Shown: piece by piece, positions 20,129 to 29,039 of the stretch | How the letters are laid out: each line of letters opens with the position of its first letter | Position numbering within the stretch: position 1 is the stretch's first letter | From: Actinomycetales bacterium mxb001 | GTDB taxonomy: Bacteria; Actinomycetota; Actinomycetes; S36-B12 | DNA: 47,661 nt | Direction of reading: 5' to 3' | Assembly: GCA_004379115.1 (NCBI GenBank) | Contig: NBNH01000442.1 | Span: 1-47,661, forward strand | Position numbers and translations under genes: made by a program | The notes under the pieces: model-generated | The model's database searches: none | The model's input: only the letters and a program-made list of their open reading frames with translations | What the model was told of the DNA's origin: nothing

Positions 20129-21627
20129 CGATTCGACGCTGGTTGTTCGGTGATCAACTCGGGCCGCATTTCCTCGGGCCCGACGAATCCCCGGGTGACG
20201 ATGGACGTGAGGCCGTGCTCCTCGTGGTGAGCAAGTCTGCCTTCCGACGCCGTCGCTACCACCGCGCGAAGGCGCACCTCCTGCTCTCCGCCATACGGCA
20301 TCGGGCCGCCGAGTTGGGTGATCGCGCTGAGCTTGTCGTCGCCGACGACTATCGCGACGCTGTCGAGACCGTCGGTGGGCGGCTCAGCGTCTGCGATCCG
20401 ACATCCTGGGGTGCACGCAGGCTCGTGCGCCGTATGGGTGCCGACGTGCTGCCATCGCGTGGATTCATGTCGAGCGAAACCGAGTTCGGTGAATGGGCCG
20501 CGCATCGCGGTCGCAAGCGCTTGCTCCAGGAGGACTTCTACCGCCAATCCCGACTGCGTACCGGGATCCTCATGGACGGTGACGAACCGGTGGGCGGTCG
20601 CTGGAACTTCGACGCCGACAATCGACTTCCACCGCCGAAGGGCGCTGTCACACTCGGACTTCCCCATCCCTGGCAGCCGACAGAAGACGACATCGATGCG
20701 GCGGTGCGAGATGAACTTGCGCGGTGGGAGCGAGATGACGGCATCGAGTTCGGTGGCCGTGACGGACCTCGCCTCTTTGCGGCAACGCGGGCCGAGGCAC
20801 TCAAGGCTCTCGATGACTTCGTGACGCATAGGCTTGCCGAGTTCGGCCCCTACGAGGATGCGGCACTGACCGGCGACTGGGCCATGGCTCATAGCCTGCT
20901 CTCCGCACCACTCAACCTGGGACTGCTTCATCCGCGCGAAGCGATCGGCCACGTCGTGAAGGCGCATGCCAACGGTCGGGTGTCGCTGCCCAGCGCGGAG
21001 GGATTTGTTCGCCAGGTCATGGGGTGGCGGGACTACGTGTGGCACCTCTACTGGTATTTCGGCGAGGACTACGTCTCGCGCTCGAATGCCCTGGGCGCCC
21101 ACCAACCCCTGCCCACGTGGTTCGACGACCTGGACGCCGATGCGGTGCAGGCCCGATGCCTCTCGGGCGCACTGGCCGACGTACGCGACCGCGGGTGGAA
21201 TCACCACATACTCCGTCTCATGGTGCTGGGCAACTGGGCCCTGCAGCGCGGATATGACCCCGCCGCGACCACGGATTGGTTCACGCGGAACTACGTCGAC
21301 GCCTATCCGTGGGTGATGGCGGCCAATGTCGTGGGCATGGCGCTGTACGCCGACGGTGGTCAGATGGCCACCAAGCCATATGCGGCGGGAGGCGCCTACA
21401 TCAATCGGATGACCGACTCGTGCAAGGGCTGCGTCTACAAGCCGAGCGAGCGCGTGGGCGAGCGCGGATGCCCATTCACGGCCGGCTACTGGTGGTTCCT
21501 CGATCGGGAGCGGGAGCACCTTGCCGGCAACCATCGCCTTGCCCAGCCCCTCGCATCGCTGGGCCGCCTGTCCGATCGCGAGCAGCTCGTGGAGCAGGAG
21601 GACGCGCGGGGGAGTGCGGCACCGTGA
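20104..21627 (+). CDS. Cryptochrome/photolyase family protein, FeS-BCP ((6-4) photolyase-like)
   Basis: LFGDQLGPHF N-terminus; HHILRLMVLGNWAL; Cys residues in ARCL and in SCKGCVYKPSERVGERGCPFTAGYWWFL as expected for the [4Fe-4S] ligands. TTG start or a nearby alternative. Confidence 0.92.
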   Translation: MARARSDVAIRRWLFGDQLGPHFLGPDESPGDDGREAVLLVVSKSAFRRRRYHRAKAHLLLSAIRHRAAELGDRAELVVADDYRDAVETVGGRLSVCDPTSWGARRLVRRMGADVLPSRGFMSSETEFGEWAAHRGRKRLLQEDFYRQSRLRTGILMDGDEPVGGRWNFDADNRLPPPKGAVTLGLPHPWQPTEDDIDAAVRDELARWERDDGIEFGGRDGPRLFAATRAEALKALDDFVTHRLAEFGPYEDAALTGDWAMAHSLLSAPLNLGLLHPREAIGHVVKAHANGRVSLPSAEGFVRQVMGWRDYVWHLYWYFGEDYVSRSNALGAHQPLPTWFDDLDADAVQARCLSGALADVRDRGWNHHILRLMVLGNWALQRGYDPAATTDWFTRNYVDAYPWVMAANVVGMALYADGGQMATKPYAAGGAYINRMTDSCKGCVYKPSERVGERGCPFTAGYWWFLDREREHLAGNHRLAQPLASLGRLSDREQLVEQEDARGSAAP

Positions 21628-22451
21628 GCCCTGCAGTGGCGTGGCACCTCGAGCCCGTGTCCGATCCCACCGACGTGCGGCTGACCGCATTTCGAGACTT
21701 GACCGACGTGGATCTGCGGCGCGCGATCGAGGCAACGAACGGTTTGTTCATGGCCGAGGGACTGCTGGTGATCGAGCGCGTCGCATCGATGGGCCTGGCG
21801 ATCGATGCGGTGCTGACCGCCCCCAAGTGGCTCGATCGACTGTCCAGGATCCTGCCCGACTTCTCCGGTCCGATCTTCGTCGCTGATGAGGAGGTCCTGC
21901 GGCAGGTCACCGGCTATCGCGTCCATCGAGGTGCGCTGGCCTGCGTGCAACGACCGGCTGTCCAGCCGCTGAGTCACCTCGTGAGCGCACCCGGCGACCT
22001 GCTGGTTCTTGGTGACCTCGTCGACCACACCAATGTCGGGCTCGCGATGCGGTCCGCGGCGGCCCTGGGCGTGGCGGGTGCGGTCCTGTCGCCAGCCTGC
22101 GCCGATCCGCTCTACCGCCGGGCCGTGAAGTCATCGATGGGGGCGGTGCTGGCCCTGCCGTGGACCCGAGCCGAGAACTGGCCCGACGACCTTGAGCGCC
22201 TAGGTGCCCGGTCGGTTGTCGCCCTGACGCCAGATCCGGATGCCCCGCTGATCGACGAGGTCCTCCGGCGTTCGGGCCATTCCGACGTCGCACTCGTCGT
22301 GGGCTCGGAGGGACCCGGTCTCAGCGCGGGGGAGTTCGCCCGGTGTCAGGAGCGAGCTCGCATTGCCATGGACGCGGGGATCGACTCGCTCAATGTTGCC
22401 GCCGCGGTTGCCGTCGCGTGCTATGCACTGCGCATGCGGAGGACGCCATGA
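21624..22451 (+). CDS. TrmH/SpoU family RNA methyltransferase
   Basis: Knot motifs LVLGDLVDHTNVGLAMRSAAALG, VVGSEGPGLS, SLNVAAAVAVACY; GTG 21624 overlaps the photolyase stop. Confidence 0.92.
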   Translation: MSPAVAWHLEPVSDPTDVRLTAFRDLTDVDLRRAIEATNGLFMAEGLLVIERVASMGLAIDAVLTAPKWLDRLSRILPDFSGPIFVADEEVLRQVTGYRVHRGALACVQRPAVQPLSHLVSAPGDLLVLGDLVDHTNVGLAMRSAAALGVAGAVLSPACADPLYRRAVKSSMGAVLALPWTRAENWPDDLERLGARSVVALTPDPDAPLIDEVLRRSGHSDVALVVGSEGPGLSAGEFARCQERARIAMDAGIDSLNVAAAVAVACYALRMRRTP

Positions 22452-23038
22452 CAGCGGGACGCCTTGTCCTGATCCGACACGGCGAGACGGAATGGAGTCG
22501 TTCGGGACGTCACACCGGCATCACAGACATCCCGTTGACGGCCAACGGTGAAGAGCGCGCGGCCAGCCTGCGCGGGCGACTCGTTGACGTGCATCCGGCG
22601 CTGATTCTGTGCAGTCCCTTGAGCCGAGCACGCCGAACGGCGGAGTTGGCCGGCATGTGGCCGGCAGAGATCGACGATGACCTTCTCGAATGGGACTACG
22701 GAGCCTGGGAGGGCCGCACGACGGCAGACATCCGCCAGGAGCTCCACGACCCGGAGTGGACGGTATGGCAGCAGGAGATTCCCGCGGGGGCGTCGCCCGG
22801 GGAGCAGCCCGAAGACGTCGCGGTCCGGGCGCAGCGGGTCATCCGTCGATGCGCGCCCCTTCTCGGGGACGGCGCGACGTGCGTCCTGGTAGCCCACGGG
22901 CACTTCCTGAGGATTCTCACGGCGACGTGGCTCGGGCTGCCGGCGAGGGATGGGCGACTCTGGGTCCTCGACGCGGGCGCGGTATCGATGCTGGGGTTCG
23001 AGCGCACGCAGCGCGCCATCGTGACGTGGAACTGCTGA
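22448..23038 (+). CDS. Histidine phosphatase family protein (phosphoglycerate mutase-like)
   Basis: LVLIRHGETEWSRSGRHTGITDIPLT; LVAHGHFLRIL. Confidence 0.92.
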   Translation: MTAGRLVLIRHGETEWSRSGRHTGITDIPLTANGEERAASLRGRLVDVHPALILCSPLSRARRTAELAGMWPAEIDDDLLEWDYGAWEGRTTADIRQELHDPEWTVWQQEIPAGASPGEQPEDVAVRAQRVIRRCAPLLGDGATCVLVAHGHFLRILTATWLGLPARDGRLWVLDAGAVSMLGFERTQRAIVTWNC

Positions 23039-23066
23039 ACCACGACCTACGCCCTACGATGTCCGC

Positions 23067-24272
23067 ATGAGCCCCCTACGGATCACCTCCCTCGTGGCCG
23101 CGTCCGTCCTCCTGGCCGGGTGCGCGGCCGGAGCCTCGTCGACGTCGTCGGTCGATTCGACGGGGGCCGTGACATCGCCCGATGCCAGTGCCCCGGCCAT
23201 GGCTGATCCGGCTGTGCCCGCGGGGGGCGACGCCGCCGGCATCGTGTCCGTCGGCTTGGCGGAGGCCTACACCCCGACCCCCCAGGGCTCATCGACCGAC
23301 GACTACCGCTGCTTCCTCATCGACACCGGCCTGCCCGAGGACCGCTTCATCACCGGCGTTCGCTTCCTTCCCGATAACCCCGAGGTCGTCCACCACGCGA
23401 TCCTGTACCGCGTCCAGCCTGGCCAGCTCAAGAGTGCTCAGGCCCGCGACGAGGAAGATCCCGGCCAGGGCTGGCAGTGCTTTGGTGGCCCCGACCTCCC
23501 GGCCGTTGCCGATGATGACAACGGCGTGCGCTCGCTCGACTCGGCCCCGTGGCTCGCAGCATGGGCACCCGGTGGTCGAGAGTCCCGCTATCCCGAGGGC
23601 ACGGGCGTCTTCCTGCCCGCCGGAAGCAGCGTGATCCTGCAGGTCCACTACAACACCTTGGCCGGCACGGGACCTGACATGACGTCCGTGCAGTTGCGCA
23701 CCGAACCCGGCACATCCGACCTTCGCAAACTCGAGACGATCCTGCTCCCTGCACCGGTCGAGTTGCCCTGCGCGCCCGACGAGAGCGGCCCGTTGTGCGA
23801 CCGCGAGACCGCGGTCGCGGACACCATCGACCGATTCGGTGGCGAAGCGCTGCGCACTATCTGGGGCCTGCAGTTCATCTGCGGGGGAGACCTGGTCGAG
23901 CCCAAGGCGGGCGCCACCCAGTCGTGTACGCACGATGTGAGCCAAGACATGACCGTCTACGCCGCCGCAGGGCACATGCATCTGCTGGGGCGCGCCATCA
24001 CGATCGTGGCCAATGCTGGAACCGATCGGGAGAAGGTCCTCCTCGATGTGGAGACCTACGATTTCGATCGCCAGGGCGGCATCCCGCTGGCAAAGCCCGT
24101 CGAGCTCAAGGCCGGTGACGCCGTCACGGTCACCTGCACCCACGACACGGGCCTACGCAAGCTCCTGCCCTCGCTCCAGGAGACTGAGCCTCGCTACATC
24201 GTGTGGGGCGATGGAACGACCGACGAAATGTGCTTGGGAATCCTCACGGCGGCCGCTAAGACTGGAGCATGA
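23067..24272 (+). CDS. PHM/DBH-like copper type II monooxygenase-like lipoprotein
   Basis: Lipobox LLAGC; putative Cu ligands HH (VVHHAILY), H (ILQVHYN), HMH (AAGHMHLLG) and Met (TTDEMCLG). Confidence 0.82.
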   Translation: MSPLRITSLVAASVLLAGCAAGASSTSSVDSTGAVTSPDASAPAMADPAVPAGGDAAGIVSVGLAEAYTPTPQGSSTDDYRCFLIDTGLPEDRFITGVRFLPDNPEVVHHAILYRVQPGQLKSAQARDEEDPGQGWQCFGGPDLPAVADDDNGVRSLDSAPWLAAWAPGGRESRYPEGTGVFLPAGSSVILQVHYNTLAGTGPDMTSVQLRTEPGTSDLRKLETILLPAPVELPCAPDESGPLCDRETAVADTIDRFGGEALRTIWGLQFICGGDLVEPKAGATQSCTHDVSQDMTVYAAAGHMHLLGRAITIVANAGTDREKVLLDVETYDFDRQGGIPLAKPVELKAGDAVTVTCTHDTGLRKLLPSLQETEPRYIVWGDGTTDEMCLGILTAAAKTGA

Positions 24273-25012
24273 CCGGCTGGTCTCGTGCGCGCATCGCTCT
24301 GGGGATTGCCGTCGTCATGGCGGCATCGGCATCCATCCTTGTCGCCCTGATCGCAGCTGGGGCCGCTGCCGGCCTGCATGCGGTTGTGGGCCAAAGCGGT
24401 GTACTCGGCCAAGACCTTGGCGTGCTCGCGGCCGATCCGCCCGGGGTCGCGGTTCTCGTCGACGGGGTCGAAGCCAGCATCTCCGCCGATGGGGTTCCCG
24501 GGTCAGCCGCTGACGCACTCGCACTCGCGGGCACGAGCACCGACGATCTCGTCGCGGCCTACGGAGACTTCGTCCTCCTGGCCACCCCCACCGAACAGGG
24601 GGACGTCTTCCTCGGCATCGCGGATCCTGGCGCGGTCGACGGCTATCTGGTGGGCGCCCCCTATGCGGTCGCCGAGCGGGGACCCGATGGCATGTGGCGC
24701 TCGGTTGACGTTCCCGGCCAAGCGACTCCGTCGCCGCCCGGAACCGCCGTGCCGTGGACGGCCGCATCGACCGGCCGACCCGCCATGCTGGACGCCAATG
24801 GACTGACCGGCCGCACCCTCGTGCTGATGCGTCCCGATGCGTCGCCCGGCGTCAGCGCCGATCTTCGACTGGAATACCGCGTGCCCCAGGCACCGCGGGC
24901 GCTGCAGTCCCTGGCCATCGTGGCCGGCGCCTGCGGCGTCGGCGGCCTGTTGCTCCTGCTGCTGGGCTGCTGGCTTGTCGTGGGTCGACGGCCTCCGGGT
25001 CGGCACGCATGA
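24269..25012 (+). CDS. Unknown two-TM membrane protein
   Basis: N-terminal TM, ~180-residue hydrophilic region, C-terminal TM (SLAIVAGACGVGGLLLLLLGCWLVV); ATGA overlap with upstream gene. Confidence 0.75.
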   Translation: MTGWSRARIALGIAVVMAASASILVALIAAGAAAGLHAVVGQSGVLGQDLGVLAADPPGVAVLVDGVEASISADGVPGSAADALALAGTSTDDLVAAYGDFVLLATPTEQGDVFLGIADPGAVDGYLVGAPYAVAERGPDGMWRSVDVPGQATPSPPGTAVPWTAASTGRPAMLDANGLTGRTLVLMRPDASPGVSADLRLEYRVPQAPRALQSLAIVAGACGVGGLLLLLLGCWLVVGRRPPGRHA

Positions 25013-25596
25013 CACAGCGCGAGGCAGACGAAGCCGCCTACGACCGCATCTTCACGGTGCCCAATGCGTTGAGTGTCCTGCGCCTGCTGCTCATTCCGGT
25101 CTTCCTGTGGCTGGTCCTGGTGGAGCGGGCAGATCTGTGGGGAGTGTTCGTCCTTGCCGTCTCCGGCATCACCGACTACCTCGATGGGGTGATCGCGCGA
25201 CGGACGGGCCAGATCACCCGTGTCGGGCAGATCCTCGACCCACTGGTCGACCGCCTCACCATCGCGGCGACTCTGATCGGCCTCGCACTGCGCGACCTCA
25301 TTCCCTGGTGGCTTGTGGGACTGCTCGTGTTGCGCGAGCTCGTGCTCCTTGCGCTCGTTCCCGCGCTGCAACGCCACGGCCTCACGGCGCTGCCCGTGCA
25401 CTACCTCGGCAAGGCGGCGACGTTCGCCCTGTTCTGGGGCTTCCCCTTCGTCCTCGTGGGTGCGGGTACGGCGGCCTGGGAACAGGTCCTCGGCGCCCTG
25501 GGGTGGGCGTTCGTGATCTGGGGTACTGCGCTGTACTGGTATGCGGCGGTGCTCTACGTCGACCAGGCGCGAAGGGTGCTGCGAGCCGGGAGGTAG
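25009..25596 (+). CDS. CDP-alcohol phosphatidyltransferase family protein
   Basis: Motif DYLDGVIARRTGQITRVGQILDPLVD (DGxxAR(x8)Gx3Dx3D); TM helices; ATG start overlaps upstream stop. Confidence 0.93.
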   Translation: MTQREADEAAYDRIFTVPNALSVLRLLLIPVFLWLVLVERADLWGVFVLAVSGITDYLDGVIARRTGQITRVGQILDPLVDRLTIAATLIGLALRDLIPWWLVGLLVLRELVLLALVPALQRHGLTALPVHYLGKAATFALFWGFPFVLVGAGTAAWEQVLGALGWAFVIWGTALYWYAAVLYVDQARRVLRAGR

Positions 25597-25598
25597 CC

Positions 25599-28106
25599 AT
25601 GCGCGCGGTCGTGATGGCCGGTGGACTCGGCAGTCGCCTGCGCCCTCTCACCACCTCACTACCCAAGCCGCTGCTGCCCGTCGTGGGCCGGCCGATGCTG
25701 GCCCACATCCTGAGGTTGGCTCGTGAGCACGGCGTGACAGACGCGACCATCACCGTGCAGCACTTGGCGTCCGTCATCCGTGCGTACCTCGGCGACGGGT
25801 CGGACCTGGGTCTCTCGCTCGACTACGCCACGGAGCATCGTCCCCTCGGCACCGCGGGCGGTGTGCGCGAGGCCGCACGTGACTTCGCGGATGACTTCCT
25901 GGTGTTGTCGGGTGACGCGGTCACCGACATCGACCTGTCGGCCCTCATGGCCGTGCATCGCGACAGCGGCGCGCTCATCACGCTGTGTCTGGCACGTCGC
26001 TCGGATCCCCGGGAGTTCGGGGTGGTAGACGTCGACGATGACGGACGCGTACGGCGGTTCCTCGAGAAGCCCGCCTGGGGTGAAGTGTTCACCGATGCCG
26101 TGAGCACCGGTATCTACGCCGTCTCACCGGCCGCCGTCCGCCTGATCCCGAGCGCTGACGCCCAGGACTGGTCGGCCGACGTCCTGCCTCGCCTCCTGGC
26201 CGATGGCCGCCACGTGGGTGCGTATGTGAGCGGCGGCTACTGGGAGGACGTGGGCGATATCGCCGCCTACCGGCGCGTTCAGGTGGACGTGCTCGAACGC
26301 AAGGTCGACCTCGATATCCCCGGAGTCGAGCGGTTCCCCGGCGTCTGGGTGGGGGACGGGGTGAGCATCGATCCGGGATCCGTCATCGCGGGGCCCGCGT
26401 TCATCGGCGCCCACTCCGCGCTCGAAGAGGGCTCGAGCGTTCTCGCCCACTCGGTCATCGGTGCCAACTCGGTGATCCGTCGCGGGGCCACTATCGAACG
26501 CTCCGTGCTCCTCGATGGCGTGTACGCCGGAATCGACACGTCGATGCGTGGTTGCGTTGTCGGTCGATCGGTTGAGATCGGCAGCGGGACCAGCATCGGT
26601 GAAGGCGCCGTCATCGCGGACGAATGCTCCTTGGAGCAGGAGGTCGATGTCACCCCCGGCAGCCTCATCTATCCCGGCAAGACCATCGAGGCCGGCACAA
26701 TCGTGCACGGAGCCGTCGTGTGGGATGCGCAGGGTCATCGCCACCGCGTCACGGCCGGTGGCATCTCGGGGACCGTGTCCGTGGACGTGACACCCGACAC
26801 CGCGGTGCGACTGGCTTCCGCCTTGGCGAGCACCCTGCCCAAGGGCAGCGCCATCGCCGTTGGTCGCGATCACTCACGAATGGCTCGGGCCTATGCGGGG
26901 CTTCTCTCCGGCGCCTTCACGGCGGCAGGCCTCGACGTACGCGATCACCGCGTGGTGCCCACTCCTGTCCTACGTCACGACGTGGCCCGACACAGTTCCG
27001 CCGGCGTCATGGTGCGGGCCACGCCCGGACGCCCCGAGCACCTCGACATCGTCATCCTCGACGAGCTCGGCCGCGACATCGGCGAATCGGATGCGCGTCG
27101 TGTCGAGCGAATCTATGAGCGTCGCGAGTTCCGTCGTCCGTTTCCGGGTGAGGTGGGCGACCTGCTCCTACCCGAGCATGCCCTCGACGACTATGCCGCC
27201 ACACTGCGCGCGAAGATCTCGTTGGAGGGTGTCTCGTCCGCCAACCTCACCGTCGTCGTCGATGCCTCAGGTGGAAGCTCATCGCTGGTGCTCCCCACCG
27301 TGCTCGCTGGCGTCGACGTCGACCTGGTGATGCTCGGGGGACGGATCGAGGTAGCGAGGGCCACTCCCTCGGAGGACGACCGCGTCACGGGGCTGCGCCT
27401 GCTTGCTGAGCGAGTCGTCGCGACCGGCGCCAGCATGGGCCTATCCATTGATTCGACCGGCGAGCGCCTGGCGATCGTCGATGAACTCGGGCAGGTACTC
27501 GATGACGACCGCGCCCTGCTGGTCGTCCTGGACCTCGTCGCTGCCGAGAGCGGACACGGCCATGTGCTCCTTCCGGTGACTGCCTCACGGGTCGCTGAGC
27601 GCGTATGCGCCTTCCACGGCATCGACGTCACTCGGGTGCCGCTGGCCCAGACGTTCCGGTCGACGCACGACGACGGCACCGAGGTCCTGCTGCGATCGGA
27701 TGGCCAGGGCGGATTCTCCGTGGGGGGACTCGGCGGGCAGCGCGACGCCGTGGCGACCGCGGTGGCCCTGCTGGGCCTCGTGGCCCGCACCCAACTGACG
27801 TTGAGCGCGATCGATGCCCGCATCCCGCGCACCGTGTCAGTGCGCCATGGCGTCCCCACACCCTGGGCCGCCAAGGGGGCCGTCATGCGCGCGGTGCATG
27901 AACGGGCCGGTGGCCGCGACGTGGATCTGACCGATGGCGTGCGCGTCGTCGAAGCAGACGGGTCGTGGTGCCTCATGATTCCCGACGCCCACGAGCCCCT
28001 GACCCGCGTCTGGATCGAAGCACCCACATACGCGCGGGCCATGCAGGTCGGCGAGGAGTGGTCGAGGCTGATCGACGAGACGTCAGCGTCCGAAGGTCGA
28101 CCCTGA
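25599..28106 (+). CDS. Sugar-nucleotidyltransferase with LbH repeat and C-terminal phosphomannomutase-like domain (GDP-mannose pyrophosphorylase-like fusion)
   Basis: MAGGLGSRLRPLTTSLPKPLLPVVGRPM pyrophosphorylase motif; hexapeptide-type repeat; C-terminal PMM fold ending like PMM family but with altered active-site motifs. Confidence 0.87.
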   Translation: MRAVVMAGGLGSRLRPLTTSLPKPLLPVVGRPMLAHILRLAREHGVTDATITVQHLASVIRAYLGDGSDLGLSLDYATEHRPLGTAGGVREAARDFADDFLVLSGDAVTDIDLSALMAVHRDSGALITLCLARRSDPREFGVVDVDDDGRVRRFLEKPAWGEVFTDAVSTGIYAVSPAAVRLIPSADAQDWSADVLPRLLADGRHVGAYVSGGYWEDVGDIAAYRRVQVDVLERKVDLDIPGVERFPGVWVGDGVSIDPGSVIAGPAFIGAHSALEEGSSVLAHSVIGANSVIRRGATIERSVLLDGVYAGIDTSMRGCVVGRSVEIGSGTSIGEGAVIADECSLEQEVDVTPGSLIYPGKTIEAGTIVHGAVVWDAQGHRHRVTAGGISGTVSVDVTPDTAVRLASALASTLPKGSAIAVGRDHSRMARAYAGLLSGAFTAAGLDVRDHRVVPTPVLRHDVARHSSAGVMVRATPGRPEHLDIVILDELGRDIGESDARRVERIYERREFRRPFPGEVGDLLLPEHALDDYAATLRAKISLEGVSSANLTVVVDASGGSSSLVLPTVLAGVDVDLVMLGGRIEVARATPSEDDRVTGLRLLAERVVATGASMGLSIDSTGERLAIVDELGQVLDDDRALLVVLDLVAAESGHGHVLLPVTASRVAERVCAFHGIDVTRVPLAQTFRSTHDDGTEVLLRSDGQGGFSVGGLGGQRDAVATAVALLGLVARTQLTLSAIDARIPRTVSVRHGVPTPWAAKGAVMRAVHERAGGRDVDLTDGVRVVEADGSWCLMIPDAHEPLTRVWIEAPTYARAMQVGEEWSRLIDETSASEGRP

Positions 28107-28176
28107 GGGGTGTCCTTGCCCCGGACCGAGCCGCCGGATAGGTTCGGCGGCAACAGACCAGCACGAGGGAGCAGCC

Positions 28177-28554
28177 ATGGTTCCGGAGGATGCCCGATAC
28201 ACGCGTGAGCACGAGTGGCTGCGCGAGACCTCGGACGGCACCATCGTGTTCGGCATCACCGACTACGCACAGGACGCCTTGGGCGACATCGTCTACGTCG
28301 ACCTGCCGGCCGTGGGCACCAAGCTCACTGCCCACACGCCGTGCGGTGAGGTGGAGTCCACCAAGAGCGTGAGCGAGCTCTACTCGCCCGTCAGCGGCGA
28401 GGTCGTCACGGTCAATCCACGACTGTCTGATGCTCCCGAGACCGTGAACTCCGACCCCTACGGAGACGGATGGATGGTCGAGGTGCGTCCGAGCGAACCG
28501 CTCGCCGACATTCTCGAGGCGGCTGACTACCGCGCCCTCATCGGCGAAGGCTGA
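28177..28554 (+). CDS. gcvH: Glycine cleavage system H protein
   Basis: RYTREHEWLRE; lipoyl-lysine region GEVESTKSVSELYSPVSGEV. Confidence 0.97.
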   Translation: MVPEDARYTREHEWLRETSDGTIVFGITDYAQDALGDIVYVDLPAVGTKLTAHTPCGEVESTKSVSELYSPVSGEVVTVNPRLSDAPETVNSDPYGDGWMVEVRPSEPLADILEAADYRALIGEG

Positions 28555-29039
28555 TGGACGAAGCCGGCACCTGCACGCACATCGCTGATCCCGGCGATCG
28601 CTTCTGCCGTCGCTGTGGTGCCGCCCTCGATGCCCCCGTCGAGGAGACGTTTGTTCGTACGTCGGGGCCAGCCTCCACGGGCTCCCTGCCCGCGGTGGGT
28701 TCCGGGCTCATCACGGGGGTGCCCGAAGGTGAGGGCGTCCTCGTCGTCCGTCGTGGCGCGGGGGAGGGCACGACGTACCTGCTCGCCGGCGACATCGTCA
28801 CGGCCGGACGTGAGCCCGAGAGCGACCTGTTCCTCGACGATGTCACGGTGAGCCGTCGCCATGCTGAACTCCGCCGCACTCCCGAGGGATGGCGCATCCG
28901 CGACACCGAGAGCCTCAATGGCACCTACGTCAATCGCCGTCGCGTCGAGGATCAACTGCTCGCGCCCGGTGACGAGGTGCAGATCGGCAAGTACCGCTTC
29001 GCCTACCTCGTCGGAGGGGACACCGGGGCATCCCGGTGA
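28554..29039 (+). CDS. FHA domain protein (GarA/OdhI-like) with Cys-rich N-terminus
   Basis: FHA core AGREPESDLFLDDVTVSRRHAELRR...SLNGTYVNRRRV...GDEVQIGKYRFAYL; N-terminal CTHIADPGDRFCRRCG. Confidence 0.93.
   Translation: MDEAGTCTHIADPGDRFCRRCGAALDAPVEETFVRTSGPASTGSLPAVGSGLITGVPEGEGVLVVRRGAGEGTTYLLAGDIVTAGREPESDLFLDDVTVSRRHAELRRTPEGWRIRDTESLNGTYVNRRRVEDQLLAPGDEVQIGKYRFAYLVGGDTGASR

Noticed and set aside
20065-21735. 556-aa minus-strand ORF opposite the photolyase gene
   Set aside because: Wholly antisense to a well-supported gene; its sequence shows no recognisable domain and is the expected shadow ORF of high-GC coding DNA.
24837-25598. N-terminal extension of the nucleotidyltransferase ORF in the ORF track
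   Set aside because: Overlaps the CDP-alcohol phosphatidyltransferase in another frame; the real protein starts MRAVVMAGGLGSRLRPL at 25599.
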